Positions 11,996 through 20,632 of a DNA stretch of 23,392 nt are shown in pieces. The notes beneath the pieces are model-generated. The model was not told the DNA's origin and ran no database searches. It was given only the letters and a program-made list of their open reading frames with translations. Source of the stretch: a virus; IMG/VR virus record IMGVR_UViG_3300048586_000908, positions 1-23,392 of that record, one strand, 5' to 3'. A program made the position numbers and the translations under genes. The stretch's first letter is position 1. Each line of letters begins with the position of its first letter.

Positions 11996-14483
11996 GAAAA
12001 GGGTGTCGGTGCGCCTTGCCGTCGTCGGCGGCCGCGAGGTTCGCGCCGAGCTGCAGGGCATCGGCGATGCGGGTGAACAGGGCATGCGGCGCCTCTCCCG
12101 CGAAATGGATGCGGCGAACACGCGCGTCGCCGCCTTCTATCGCCGGGTTCAGATAGCAGCGGCTGCTGCTGCAGCAGCGTTTGCAGCGGGTGCGGCGGCG
12201 ATGATCCGCTCCGGCCTGCAGGTGATCGACAACCAAGCCAAGCTCGCGGCTTCGCTCGGCACGACGGTCGAGAGTATCCAGGTGCTGGAGCGCGCCGGTG
12301 ATCTCGCCGGCGTCTCCATGGGCGAGATCGAACAGGCGACTATCCAGCTGACCCGGCGCCTGAGCCAGGCAGCAGCCGGAACCGGAGCCGCGGTCGGCGC
12401 GCTCGAACGTCTCAGGCTGACCTCTCAGGAACTGCAGCGCCTTCCCCTCGACCAGCGCATCGCCGCCATCCAGGAGGCTCTCGCCCGCTACGTGCCTGAG
12501 GCCGAGCGTGCGGCGGTTGCCTCCCAGCTCTTCGGCGATCGCGCCGCGCTCACCTTCCTGCGCATCGACACGGCGACGCTCAGGACGGCGACGCAGGACG
12601 TGCGGGACTTCGGGGTGGTGGTGTCGCAACAGGACGCGGCGCAGATCGAGCGCACCAATGACGCTCTCTCCCGGCTCGGACTGATCTGGCGTGGGGTCTC
12701 GAACCAGCTGGCGGTCGCCGCAGCGCCCGCCTTGGAAGCCGTTGCGGACGCGCTCGCTGCCATGGCGCGCGCCACCGGGCCGCTCGGGCAGGCCATTCGG
12801 CTTCTATTCGACAATCTCGGACGGCTTGCCTCGATCGCCACCGCCTTCGTCGGGCTCATGGCCGGGCGCTTCGTCGCCAGCATGGTGGTGGCCGCGGTCT
12901 CGGTGCGTGGTCTTGCCACTGCGCTCGTTTTCCTGCGCGGGGCGATCATCCGCACCGGGATCGGCGCGCTGGTCGTGGCGGCGGGTGAGTTGATCTATCA
13001 GTTCGGGCGGCTCGTGCAGGCGACTGGCGGCTTCGGCGCGGCGCTCAATCTGCTGGGCGATGTGGCGCGGGAGGTCTGGGACCGGATCGGCCTGCTCGTC
13101 GAGGTGCTGAAGAACCGGATCGCCGCAGCCTGGCTCGGCATTCAGGCGAACGTCGCCGACGCGCTGCAGGGCGCCCTCGATGCCGTCATCGCTTTCGGCA
13201 ATCGGACCGTCAACGTCTTCCAGGGCGCGTTCGACGCCATGGTGGCGATCTGGGGTCGACTGCCGGCAGCGATCGGCGACTTTGCCATTCGGGCGGCCAA
13301 TGCGCTGATCGCCGCCGTCGAATGGATGCTGAACGGCGCCACGCGCGGCATCAACGGCCTGGTTCAGGGGATTGGCGCCGCGCTTTCAGCGATCGGCATC
13401 GAGACCGAAATCAGACTCGTTCCGGATATCGATCTTGGCCGGATCGAGAACCAGTTCGCGGGCGCCGCCGAAGGCGCTGGCGCGGCTGCGCGCGACGCCT
13501 TTGCAGCCGCCTTCGAGACCGATGCATTTCGCGTTCCGGATCTCGGGTTCTCCGCCTTCGCGGAGGATGCCCGTCGCGCCGCCGAGAGCGCCCGCGAAAC
13601 CGCGAATGCCCTTGGTGAACTTGCTGGCGCGCCGCTGGAGTCGGTCGCCGCGCTCCGTGAGGCGATGTCCGGGGCGAACACCCAGATCGATGAGGCTGCC
13701 GCGGCGACGGAGCGGCTCGACACGGCGTTCGGCGCGATCGGTGGCGGCAGTGGCGATGAGGCAGGTGATGGCGCGGGCGCCAGAGGCTCGGCCGGACGTG
13801 CCGCTGCAGCCAGCCGCGAAGCCGGCCGGGAAATCAAGGCGGCGGCTGACGAGGCCGCAACGGGCTGGGCCGCCGTCAGGGACGAGCTCGCGCGCTATGC
13901 CGAGGAAGCCGCGAATTGGGGCAAGGGCCTCGGCAATGCGCTCACCAGCGCGTTCCGGTCGGCCGAAGACGCTGTCGCCAAGTTCGTGACGACCGGCAAA
14001 TTCGACTTCAAGGCGCTCGCCGATAGCATCCTGGCAGACATCACCCGCATCGCGTTGCGCTCGGCGATCCTTGGGCCGCTTGCGAACGCGCTCGGCGGCG
14101 TGGGTGGCGGCGGCGGGATCTTCGGCAATCTGTTCGGCGGGGGCGGCGGCATCCTGTCGGGCATCTTCCACGCGGGCGGCATCGTCGGCGCGCCGGCTCC
14201 GCAGCGGCTCGTACCGGCGCTCGCCTTTGCCGGTGCGCCACGCCTGCATGGCGGCGGCATGGCGGGTCTTCGTCCCGACGAGGTGCCCGCCATCCTGCAG
14301 CGGGGCGAGATGGTGCTGTCGCGCTCCCAGCTCGCAGCGATGGGCTCGGCCCGCGACACGCGCCCTCCCGTCAATGTGGTGATGAACATCTCGACACCCG
14401 ACGCGAACAGCTTCCGCTACGCGCAAGGCCAGATCGCGGCGGACGCCGCCCGCGCCATGGAACGAGCGCGGCGTAATCTCTGA
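11988..14483 (+). CDS. Tail tape measure protein, lambda-type
   Basis: An 831-residue protein. It has a short N-terminal unit with A-E-L-Q-G-I-G-D-A-G and a coiled R-L-S-R-E-M-D-A-A-N segment, then an Ala run (about residues 57-72). A long helical body includes a hydrophobic stretch of likely membrane-inserting segments (about 280-345). The C-terminal domain typical of lambda-type tape measures is marked by W-G-K-G-L-G-N-A-L-T-S-A-F, F-D-F-K-A-L-A-D-S-I-L-A-D-I-T-R-I and a Gly-rich loop. The closing blocks F-H-A-G-G-I-V-G, H-G-G-G-M-A-G-L-R-P-D-E-V-P-A-I-L-Q-R-G-E and S-R-S-Q-L are widespread in the family. The length sets the tail length. Lambda H has 853 residues and a tail near 135 nm, so a similar tail is expected. 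The ATG at 11988 overlaps the preceding stop, so translation is coupled. Confidence 0.93.
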   Translation: MAEKRVSVRLAVVGGREVRAELQGIGDAGEQGMRRLSREMDAANTRVAAFYRRVQIAAAAAAAAFAAGAAAMIRSGLQVIDNQAKLAASLGTTVESIQVLERAGDLAGVSMGEIEQATIQLTRRLSQAAAGTGAAVGALERLRLTSQELQRLPLDQRIAAIQEALARYVPEAERAAVASQLFGDRAALTFLRIDTATLRTATQDVRDFGVVVSQQDAAQIERTNDALSRLGLIWRGVSNQLAVAAAPALEAVADALAAMARATGPLGQAIRLLFDNLGRLASIATAFVGLMAGRFVASMVVAAVSVRGLATALVFLRGAIIRTGIGALVVAAGELIYQFGRLVQATGGFGAALNLLGDVAREVWDRIGLLVEVLKNRIAAAWLGIQANVADALQGALDAVIAFGNRTVNVFQGAFDAMVAIWGRLPAAIGDFAIRAANALIAAVEWMLNGATRGINGLVQGIGAALSAIGIETEIRLVPDIDLGRIENQFAGAAEGAGAAARDAFAAAFETDAFRVPDLGFSAFAEDARRAAESARETANALGELAGAPLESVAALREAMSGANTQIDEAAAATERLDTAFGAIGGGSGDEAGDGAGARGSAGRAAAASREAGREIKAAADEAATGWAAVRDELARYAEEAANWGKGLGNALTSAFRSAEDAVAKFVTTGKFDFKALADSILADITRIALRSAILGPLANALGGVGGGGGIFGNLFGGGGGILSGIFHAGGIVGAPAPQRLVPALAFAGAPRLHGGGMAGLRPDEVPAILQRGEMVLSRSQLAAMGSARDTRPPVNVVMNISTPDANSFRYAQGQIAADAARAMERARRNL

Positions 14484-14494
14484 CGGGTCGACAG

Positions 14495-15097
14495 ATGAGT
14501 GGATTTCACGAGGTGCAGTTCCCGCCCGACATCTCCTACGGGGCGTCGGGCGGACCGGGATATTCGACGACCGTGGTGACGACCGTGTCGGGGCACGAGC
14601 GCCGCAATGCCAACTGGGCCGCCGCGCGAGGCAAATGGAACGTCGCGCATGGCCTCAAGAAGCGCGAGCAGGTCGCGGCGCTGATCGCCTTCTTCCGCGC
14701 CCGCAAGGGCCGCGCCTATGGCTTCCGCTTCAAGGACTGGACCGACTACCAGGCGTTCGCGCAGGTGCTGGGCATCGGCGATGGCGCCAACAAGACCTTC
14801 CAGCTCGTCAGGCGCTATGCGAGCGGCGGCGAGATCGAGAGCCGCATCATCGCCAAGCCGGTTCCTGGCACGGTCAAGATCTACCGCGACGGCGTCGAGG
14901 CGGTCACGGGCTGGACGGTGAACACGGCGACAGGGCTCGTGACCTTCACGACCGCGCCGGCGTCCGGCGTTCAGGTGACGGCGGATTTCGAGTTCGACGT
15001 GCCGGTTCGCTTCGACAGCGATCAGATGGACATCACCATCGAGACCTATCAGCTCGGCAGCTGGGGCCAGATCCCGGTGCTGGAGATCCGCCCATGA
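14495..15097 (+). CDS. DUF2460 distal tail protein (GTA orfg12-like)
   Basis: A 200-residue protein starting MSGFHEVQFPPDISYGASGG, with P-G-Y-S-T-T-V-V-T-T-V-S-G-H-E-R-R-N, W-A-A-A-R-G-K-W-N-V-A-H-G and F-F-R-A-R-K-G-R-A-Y-G-F-R-F-K-D-W-T-D-Y. These are the signature blocks of the DUF2460 family, known as gene 12 in the Rhodobacter capsulatus gene transfer agent. There the product forms the distal tail ring between the tube and the baseplate hub. The C-terminal half (A-T-G-L-V-T-F-T-T-A-P-A-S-G-V, F-E-F-D-V-P-V-R-F-D) is the usual beta domain. It starts 11 bases after the tape measure stop without a strong Shine-Dalgarno and overlaps the next gene as ATGA. Confidence 0.92.
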   Translation: MSGFHEVQFPPDISYGASGGPGYSTTVVTTVSGHERRNANWAAARGKWNVAHGLKKREQVAALIAFFRARKGRAYGFRFKDWTDYQAFAQVLGIGDGANKTFQLVRRYASGGEIESRIIAKPVPGTVKIYRDGVEAVTGWTVNTATGLVTFTTAPASGVQVTADFEFDVPVRFDSDQMDITIETYQLGSWGQIPVLEIRP

Positions 15098-16674
15098 AGT
15101 CAACATCGACAGCGCTCGCCACCCACCTGGCGGGGCCGGTGACCACGCTCGCCACCTGCTGGCGCATCACGCGCATCGACGGGCGCGAGTTCTTCTTTAC
15201 CGATCACGATCGCGACCTCGTCTTCGATGGCGATCTCTACAAGGCGAGCTCCGGCTATTCGCGCACGGCGATCGCCAATGATGCGAGCCTCAGCGTCGAC
15301 AATCTCGACGTAGAGGGCGTGTTCGATGACGAGGCCATCACCGAGGAGGAGCTGCGCGCGGGTCTCTTTGATCAGGCGGAGGTGCGCATCTTCCTAGTCA
15401 ACTGGGCCGATCCTTCGATGGGCGCGCTTCGCATGCGGCGCGGCTGGTTTGGCGAGGTGGTGCTGACCGAGCAAGGCGTTTTCCGCACAGAGCTGCGCGG
15501 CATGACGCAGGCGCTCTCCCAGCGCATCGGCGAGCTTTACAGCCCGGAATGCCGCGCCGATCTCGGCGACCCGCGTTGCAAGGTGCCGATCCACCCGCCC
15601 GAGATCCAGCGTTCGACGTCCTATGCCGTCGGCGACACCGTCCGAATACGAACCTCATCGGCGCTCACGACGATCGGCATTCCCTTCGTCAATCCCGGCT
15701 TCGACGCAGGCAATCTCTCTGGCTGGACCGTCGCCTCCGGTTCGGCAGCCGCCAAGACCGCGAGCGGAACGCTTGGGCCGAAGACCGGCACGCATTTTCT
15801 CGAAGGCGGCAATGTCGCGAGCTTCGAGCTGCGTCAGACCGTAGATCTCTCCCATGTTCTCGATGAGCCCATCCTCGATGCCGGCGACTACCGCCTGACC
15901 GTGGGCGGCTGGCGGGCCAATGGCGGCGGCAACACCGTCGATCAGGGACGGCTGCGCGTGCAGTTGCTCGATGAATTGGGCGCTGTGCTGGCCACACCGC
16001 TCGACACCGGCAATGAGGCGACGACCGGCCTCTGGACGCTCCGCCAGGTCGCCGACGCGCTGGTTCCCTCGGGCACCCGGCAGCTGCGCGTGATCTTCAA
16101 CGGCACGAGGGTCAGCGGCTCGGTGTGCAATGCCGCGCTCGACGCCGTCAGCGGCTTCTTCACCGACACGACGACAGGCGTCGGCACAGCGACCGTGTTT
16201 GAGAATCGCGTCTACCGCTGCGTCGGTGCGGGTACGACGGCTGCTGACCAGCCAGCCTATGACACTTCCGTCGGCCAGCAGACCACCGACGGAACGGCCG
16301 TGTTTGAGGCCATGGAGTCCTGGAGTCGGGCCGGGATCGTCACCGATGTCGTCGACCGGGCGGTGTTCACGGCATCGGTCGACGAGTCCCGCGCGACCGA
16401 CGGCTGGTTCGCCGGCGGCGTGCTGGCCTGGGAGAGCGGGCCGAATGCCGGACGCTCGATCGAAGTGAAGGCGTGGACCCAAGCAACGGGCCGCGCCGAG
16501 CTGTTCCTGCCCATGGGCTATGCGATCCGGGTCGGCGACCTCTTCCGCATCCATCCCGGCTGCGACAAGCGCCTCGACACCTGCATCGCCCGCTTTGCCA
16601 ACGTCCTCAACTTCCGCGGCGAGCCCTACGTGCCGGGGCAGGACGCCATGATGAGCTATCCCGATGCCCGCTGA
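15094..16674 (+). CDS. DUF2163 baseplate hub protein (GTA orfg13-like), enlarged
   Basis: A 526-residue protein. The N-terminal 190 residues are the DUF2163 hub domain (L-A-T-H-L-A-G-P-V-T-T-L-A-T-C-W-R-I, F-T-D-H-D-R-D-L-V, A-S-S-G-Y-S-R-T-A-I, W-F-G-E-V-V-L, with Cys in S-P-E-C-R-A-D-L-G-D-P-R-C). The family C-terminus (G-C-D-K-R-L-D-T-C about residue 488, F-A-N-V-L-N-F-R-G-E-P-Y-V-P-G) closes it. Usual members have about 290-300 residues. The surplus lies between about 196 and 400: a galactose-binding-like beta unit (N-P-G-F-D-A-G-N-L-S-G-W-T-V-A-S) and a short chitin/sugar-binding-like motif (R-V-Y-R-C-V-G-A-G-T-T-A, D-G-T-A-V-F-E-A, about 368-410). In gene transfer agents the hub carries iron-sulfur-type cysteine pairs. 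The start at 15094 overlaps the previous stop. Confidence 0.9.
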   Translation: MKSTSTALATHLAGPVTTLATCWRITRIDGREFFFTDHDRDLVFDGDLYKASSGYSRTAIANDASLSVDNLDVEGVFDDEAITEEELRAGLFDQAEVRIFLVNWADPSMGALRMRRGWFGEVVLTEQGVFRTELRGMTQALSQRIGELYSPECRADLGDPRCKVPIHPPEIQRSTSYAVGDTVRIRTSSALTTIGIPFVNPGFDAGNLSGWTVASGSAAAKTASGTLGPKTGTHFLEGGNVASFELRQTVDLSHVLDEPILDAGDYRLTVGGWRANGGGNTVDQGRLRVQLLDELGAVLATPLDTGNEATTGLWTLRQVADALVPSGTRQLRVIFNGTRVSGSVCNAALDAVSGFFTDTTTGVGTATVFENRVYRCVGAGTTAADQPAYDTSVGQQTTDGTAVFEAMESWSRAGIVTDVVDRAVFTASVDESRATDGWFAGGVLAWESGPNAGRSIEVKAWTQATGRAELFLPMGYAIRVGDLFRIHPGCDKRLDTCIARFANVLNFRGEPYVPGQDAMMSYPDAR

Positions 16675-17113
16675 GATCATTACCCCTGAGGCCGTCACAC
16701 CCGAGGCGGTCGTCACCGATGCCCGCGGCTGGCTTGGCGTTCCCTGGCGGCATCAGGGGCGCACGCGTTCGGGCATCGACTGCGTCGGGCTGGTGGTCTG
16801 CGTCGCCCGGGCGCTCGATCTCTCGGACTATGACAGCACCGGCTACAGCCGCCGCGCTCAGGGACAGGGTTTCGTCGAACATTTCCGGGGCAACATGGAC
16901 GGCGTGGCCATCCCGGAGGCCCAGCCCGGTGACGTGCTCGTCTTCGCCGATCAGGCCTATCCCTGCCACTGCGGCTTCCTGACCGAGCGGCTCGGCCATC
17001 CCCATCTGCTGCACGCCCATGCGACCCGCAGGCAGGTCATCGAAGAGCCCTATGCCGGCGAGTGGCCGGCCAAGGTCAAATTCGCCTTTCGCTTTCGCTC
17101 TCCCGGACACTGA
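16664..17113 (+). CDS. NlpC/P60 tail peptidase (GTA orfg14-like)
   Basis: A 149-residue cysteine peptidase of the NlpC/P60 family in the tail-assembly position, comparable to lambda K and GTA gene 14. Catalytic residues are Cys40 in G-I-D-C-V-G-L-V, His102 in C-H-C-G-F-L and a third polar residue at His117 or His119 in L-L-H-A-H-A. The W-L-G-V-P-W-R-H-Q-G block precedes the cysteine as usual. Members cut the peptide of peptidoglycan to let the tail tip through the wall during DNA entry. The ATG at 16664 lies 11 bases inside the hub gene, so expression is coupled. The tip protein gene follows after six bases. Length is normal for the tail subtype. Confidence 0.93.
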   Translation: MPAEIITPEAVTPEAVVTDARGWLGVPWRHQGRTRSGIDCVGLVVCVARALDLSDYDSTGYSRRAQGQGFVEHFRGNMDGVAIPEAQPGDVLVFADQAYPCHCGFLTERLGHPHLLHAHATRRQVIEEPYAGEWPAKVKFAFRFRSPGH

Positions 17114-17119
17114 ACTCTC

Positions 17120-20100
17120 ATGGCCATCCTCGTCGCAGTAGGCGGGGCCGCGCTCGGCTCCGCCGTCGGTCTCGGCTGGCAGGCAGGCTGGCTGGTGGGC
17201 TCCGTCGTCGGCAGCCTGCTGTTTCCCGCCAAGGGGCAGAACGTCACCACCGAGGGTCCGCGGCTGGGCGATCTGACCGTCTCGTCCTCCGCCTACGGCG
17301 CATCGATCCCGATCGGCTACGGCACGCTGCGCATGGCCGGCAACATGATCTGGTCGTCGGGCATTCGCGAACAGCAGAACGTCACCCGCACCCGATCCGG
17401 CGGCAAGGGCGGCGGCGGGCGCAGCACCCAGACCTCGATCAGCTATTCCTATTTTGCGTCTTTCGCGCTGAGCTTCGGTGAGGGCCCAGCCGAGGACGTG
17501 CTGCGCATCTGGGCCGACGGCAAGCTGATCTACGACAAGACCGGTTCGAGCCCGGACGTGGCCAAGCCAAACCTGCGCTTTCGTTTTCATCGCGGCAGCG
17601 ATGCCCAATTGCCCGACCCGCTGATCGAAGCTCATGTGGGCGCCGGTCGCGCACCGGCCCATCGCGGCCTCTGCGTCATCGTCTTCGAGGATCTGGCGCT
17701 CGCCGACTTCGGCAACCGCATCCCGAACATCACGGCGGAGATCACCTATCGGCGCGCCGCGCAGCAGCCCTATCAGCTCCTGGACTTCATCACGACGGGC
17801 GAAGGCGGCTATTTCGGGTCCTACCAGATCAGCGACCTCGCGGTCGATTGGCGGCGCGGCTACGGCTACTTCGTCTCGTCGAGCAGCAACGCCGAAGCCG
17901 CCGGTATCCGCCGCTTCAATCTTCGCACCATGGCGGAAGACCGCCAGGCGCGGATGACCGATGTGGCCGCCGCCACGCCCAACAATTTCCCGAGCACGCT
18001 GTTCTGCGGCGAGGACGGTCACCTTTACCTGACCGTCGGCTCGGGCAACTCGCGGCCGATCATCCGGGGCGAGCCGAATGCGCTGAAGGAAGTGGGCCGC
18101 TTCGGCTTCACCAGCACCGGCCTTTCCAACACCACGACCCGCTTCGTGACGACGACCTGGTTGGGCATGATCTCGGCCTACGGGCAATCCGGTCGGGTCG
18201 ATTTTCTGCTGACCGGCTCGCTCTTCAACGACATTGGCCTGCTGCACGCCGACAGCATGGGCTACGTCTGGGGCGCCGGCCAGACGGTGACGGAATCGCG
18301 CGTTCGGGGCGCAATCGGCGGCGCCGTCGGCGAGGGTTATGGCGATGGCTGGATTCTGGCGAGCGCGACATCGAGCAGTCTGAACCACACCAGCCTCGGG
18401 CTCTACCGCATCCGGGTTTCAGCCTTCGCGCAGTATGACAGTCTCACCGGCCAATCGCTCGGCGTCACGTTCGAAAAAGTGGCGAGCTTCACGCCTGCGC
18501 AGATCGAAGCTGGCGCGACGGGGTTCTACAGCGATGCGGGCGGACTGACCTACGACGCCACCGACGACAGCGTCATCTTCCAGATCACGATGTCGAACGG
18601 CGGCTCGGCCGGTACGATCTATGCGATCAAGTGGCGCGCCGACACCGGGATCGTCTGGAAGACGGCCGTCCCGCACAAGATCAACTACGAGGGCCCGTTC
18701 TTCGGCCAGAGCCGCTTGCGGGGCCAGCGCTGGACGCTGATGCGCTCGACGCGCGTCGTCCAGCTCGACACGGCGACGGGCGCCATCGTGCTCAACGAGA
18801 TCTGGCCGGGCGCGGTCAGTGAACAGGGCGCACAGGTCTACGACGCCGTCACCGACACCCATCTGGTGCGCGGCAGCAGCGGGTGGGCCCGGCTGTTCCT
18901 CAATCGCGGCGGTGGCGAGGGCGAGGCGCTGTCATCCATCGTCGCCGATCTCTGCGGACGCGCCGGCCTCGGGCTCGCCGACATTGACGTCGCCGAGCTC
19001 ACGCCATCCGTGCCCGGCTATGTGATTGGCCGGCAGACCACCGTGCGCGGCGCGATCGAGCCGCTGGCGCAGGCCTATTTCTTCGACGCCGCCGAAAGCG
19101 ACGACACGCTTCGCTTCCGAAATCGCGGGCGCGCGCCGGTCGCCACGATCCCGGCCGAATACCTTGTGCCGCTCGACAGCCAGACGGGCGAAAGCTGGCG
19201 CGAGCGCCGCACGCAGGAAGTCGAGCTGCCCGAGCGCGTCGCCGTCGTCTACATGGACCGCGACGCCGACTATCAGCAAGGCACGCAGAGCGAGAAGCGG
19301 GCATCACTGCCGCTGCCCACCATGCATTCGCGCAACCAGGCGAGCCTTGAGCTCGCGCTCGCCATCGACGCCACAACGGCCAAGCGAATCGCCGCCAAGA
19401 CCCTCTTCAGCGCCTGGATCGAGCGCAGCGCCTACGAAGCCGAACTGCCGCCAGACTGGCTCCGGCTCGATCCGACCGATGTGGTGGATGTGGTGTTCGC
19501 CACTGGTTCGACCTTCCGGACGCGGATCAACCGTCTCGACGTCGGCGCGGATTTCTCGCTCGCGGTGAAGGGCGTCTCGGAGACCGCCGCCACCTATGTC
19601 TCCTCGGTCATTGCCGATGGCGGTTCGGGCAAACCCGTCCAGCTCGTGGGCGCGAACGCCGCCACGCGCCTGATCTTGCCCGACCTGCCGCTCCTGCGCG
19701 ATGTCGATGATGCGGGCGGTGCGGGCTCTCGGGTCTACTATCTGATGGCGGGGTTCGGCGGCCCCGGCTGGCCCGGAGCCGCCCTCTATCGCAGCGCCGA
19801 CGGTTCCGCATGGGCGCAGGTCGGGCGGGCCCTCAGCGAAGCCGCCTGGGGCGCTACGGCGACTGCGCTGGGCAGTCCACGCTCGCCGTTCGGCACCGAC
19901 GAGGAGAACAGCCTCACCGTCTTCATGACCACCGGCGGCGAGCGGTTGGAGAGCGTCACGCAGGAGGCGCTGGTCAATGGCGCCAACGCGGCCCTCGTGC
20001 TGAAGGCCAATGGCGAGCCCGAGATCATCCAATTCCGCGATGTGACGCTGAACCCGGATGGCTCCTACACGCTTAACTGTCTGCTGCGCGGCCGGCGTGG

Positions 20101-20632
20101 AACGGACGTCTTCGTCGAGGGCCATACGGCGGGCGAACTCTTCGCGCTGCTCGATCCTGACGATGTCGAGACGCTGGTCACCGCACTCGGCGATCTCAAT
20201 TTGCCGCGGTCCTGGCGCGCCGTTGGTTTCGGCACGCTGTTCGAGGATGCCGAGACTCTCGTCCAGAGCCACGGCGGCCGCGACCTCAAGCCCTATGCAC
20301 CGTGGAACGTGCGCGCAGCTCCAAGCGGCAGCCCGACGAACATCACGCTCTCCTGGGTTCGTCGCACGCGCATTGGCGGTGAGCTCAAGGATGGGACCGG
20401 CGTGGTGCCGCTCGGCGAGGCGAGCGAGGCCTATGAGATCGACATCCTAGATGGTCCCGGCGGTGCGGTGCTCCGCACGCTCGCCTCCACCAGCCCGAGC
20501 GCCGTCTACGCCAATGCCGACATCCTGGCCGATTTCGGCGTCGTGCCGGCTGCTCTGTCCGTAGCCGTCCATCAAATGAGCGCGGTCGTGGGTCGCGGGT
20601 TTCCGCGCGCCGTCACCTTGGAGGTTACCTGA
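17120..20632 (+). CDS. Tail tip / host specificity protein (GTA orfg15, J-like)
   Basis: A 1170-residue protein. The N-terminus has a Gly/Ala-rich hydrophobic segment (about 3-35), then Y-G-A-S-I-P-I-G-Y-G-T-L-R-M-A-G-N-M-I-W, S-F-A-L-S-F-G-E-G-P-A-E-D-V and I-W-A-D-G-K-L-I-Y, typical of phage tip proteins of the GTA type. Residues about 217-600 hold a long insert of short beta repeats with G-x-Y or D-x-L-Y endings that look like a beta-propeller. A tail-hub domain follows (E-L-P-E-R-V-A-V-V-Y-M-D-R-D-A-D-Y, then D-W-L-R-L-D-P-T-D-V, about 700-790). The C-terminus has a fibronectin-III-like unit (about 1055-1165, with W-N-V-R-A-A-P and I-T-L-S-W). The protein should close the tail and contact the receptor. 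It joins the next gene by a TGATG overlap. Confidence 0.9.
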   Translation: MAILVAVGGAALGSAVGLGWQAGWLVGSVVGSLLFPAKGQNVTTEGPRLGDLTVSSSAYGASIPIGYGTLRMAGNMIWSSGIREQQNVTRTRSGGKGGGGRSTQTSISYSYFASFALSFGEGPAEDVLRIWADGKLIYDKTGSSPDVAKPNLRFRFHRGSDAQLPDPLIEAHVGAGRAPAHRGLCVIVFEDLALADFGNRIPNITAEITYRRAAQQPYQLLDFITTGEGGYFGSYQISDLAVDWRRGYGYFVSSSSNAEAAGIRRFNLRTMAEDRQARMTDVAAATPNNFPSTLFCGEDGHLYLTVGSGNSRPIIRGEPNALKEVGRFGFTSTGLSNTTTRFVTTTWLGMISAYGQSGRVDFLLTGSLFNDIGLLHADSMGYVWGAGQTVTESRVRGAIGGAVGEGYGDGWILASATSSSLNHTSLGLYRIRVSAFAQYDSLTGQSLGVTFEKVASFTPAQIEAGATGFYSDAGGLTYDATDDSVIFQITMSNGGSAGTIYAIKWRADTGIVWKTAVPHKINYEGPFFGQSRLRGQRWTLMRSTRVVQLDTATGAIVLNEIWPGAVSEQGAQVYDAVTDTHLVRGSSGWARLFLNRGGGEGEALSSIVADLCGRAGLGLADIDVAELTPSVPGYVIGRQTTVRGAIEPLAQAYFFDAAESDDTLRFRNRGRAPVATIPAEYLVPLDSQTGESWRERRTQEVELPERVAVVYMDRDADYQQGTQSEKRASLPLPTMHSRNQASLELALAIDATTAKRIAAKTLFSAWIERSAYEAELPPDWLRLDPTDVVDVVFATGSTFRTRINRLDVGADFSLAVKGVSETAATYVSSVIADGGSGKPVQLVGANAATRLILPDLPLLRDVDDAGGAGSRVYYLMAGFGGPGWPGAALYRSADGSAWAQVGRALSEAAWGATATALGSPRSPFGTDEENSLTVFMTTGGERLESVTQEALVNGANAALVLKANGEPEIIQFRDVTLNPDGSYTLNCLLRGRRGTDVFVEGHTAGELFALLDPDDVETLVTALGDLNLPRSWRAVGFGTLFEDAETLVQSHGGRDLKPYAPWNVRAAPSGSPTNITLSWVRRTRIGGELKDGTGVVPLGEASEAYEIDILDGPGGAVLRTLASTSPSAVYANADILADFGVVPAALSVAVHQMSAVVGRGFPRAVTLEVT

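Noticed and set aside
12153-12200. GCAGCGGCTGCTGC-type tandem-like triplets
   Set aside because: They encode the Ala run of the tape measure in mixed GCN codons and are not an exact tandem repeat or mobile element.
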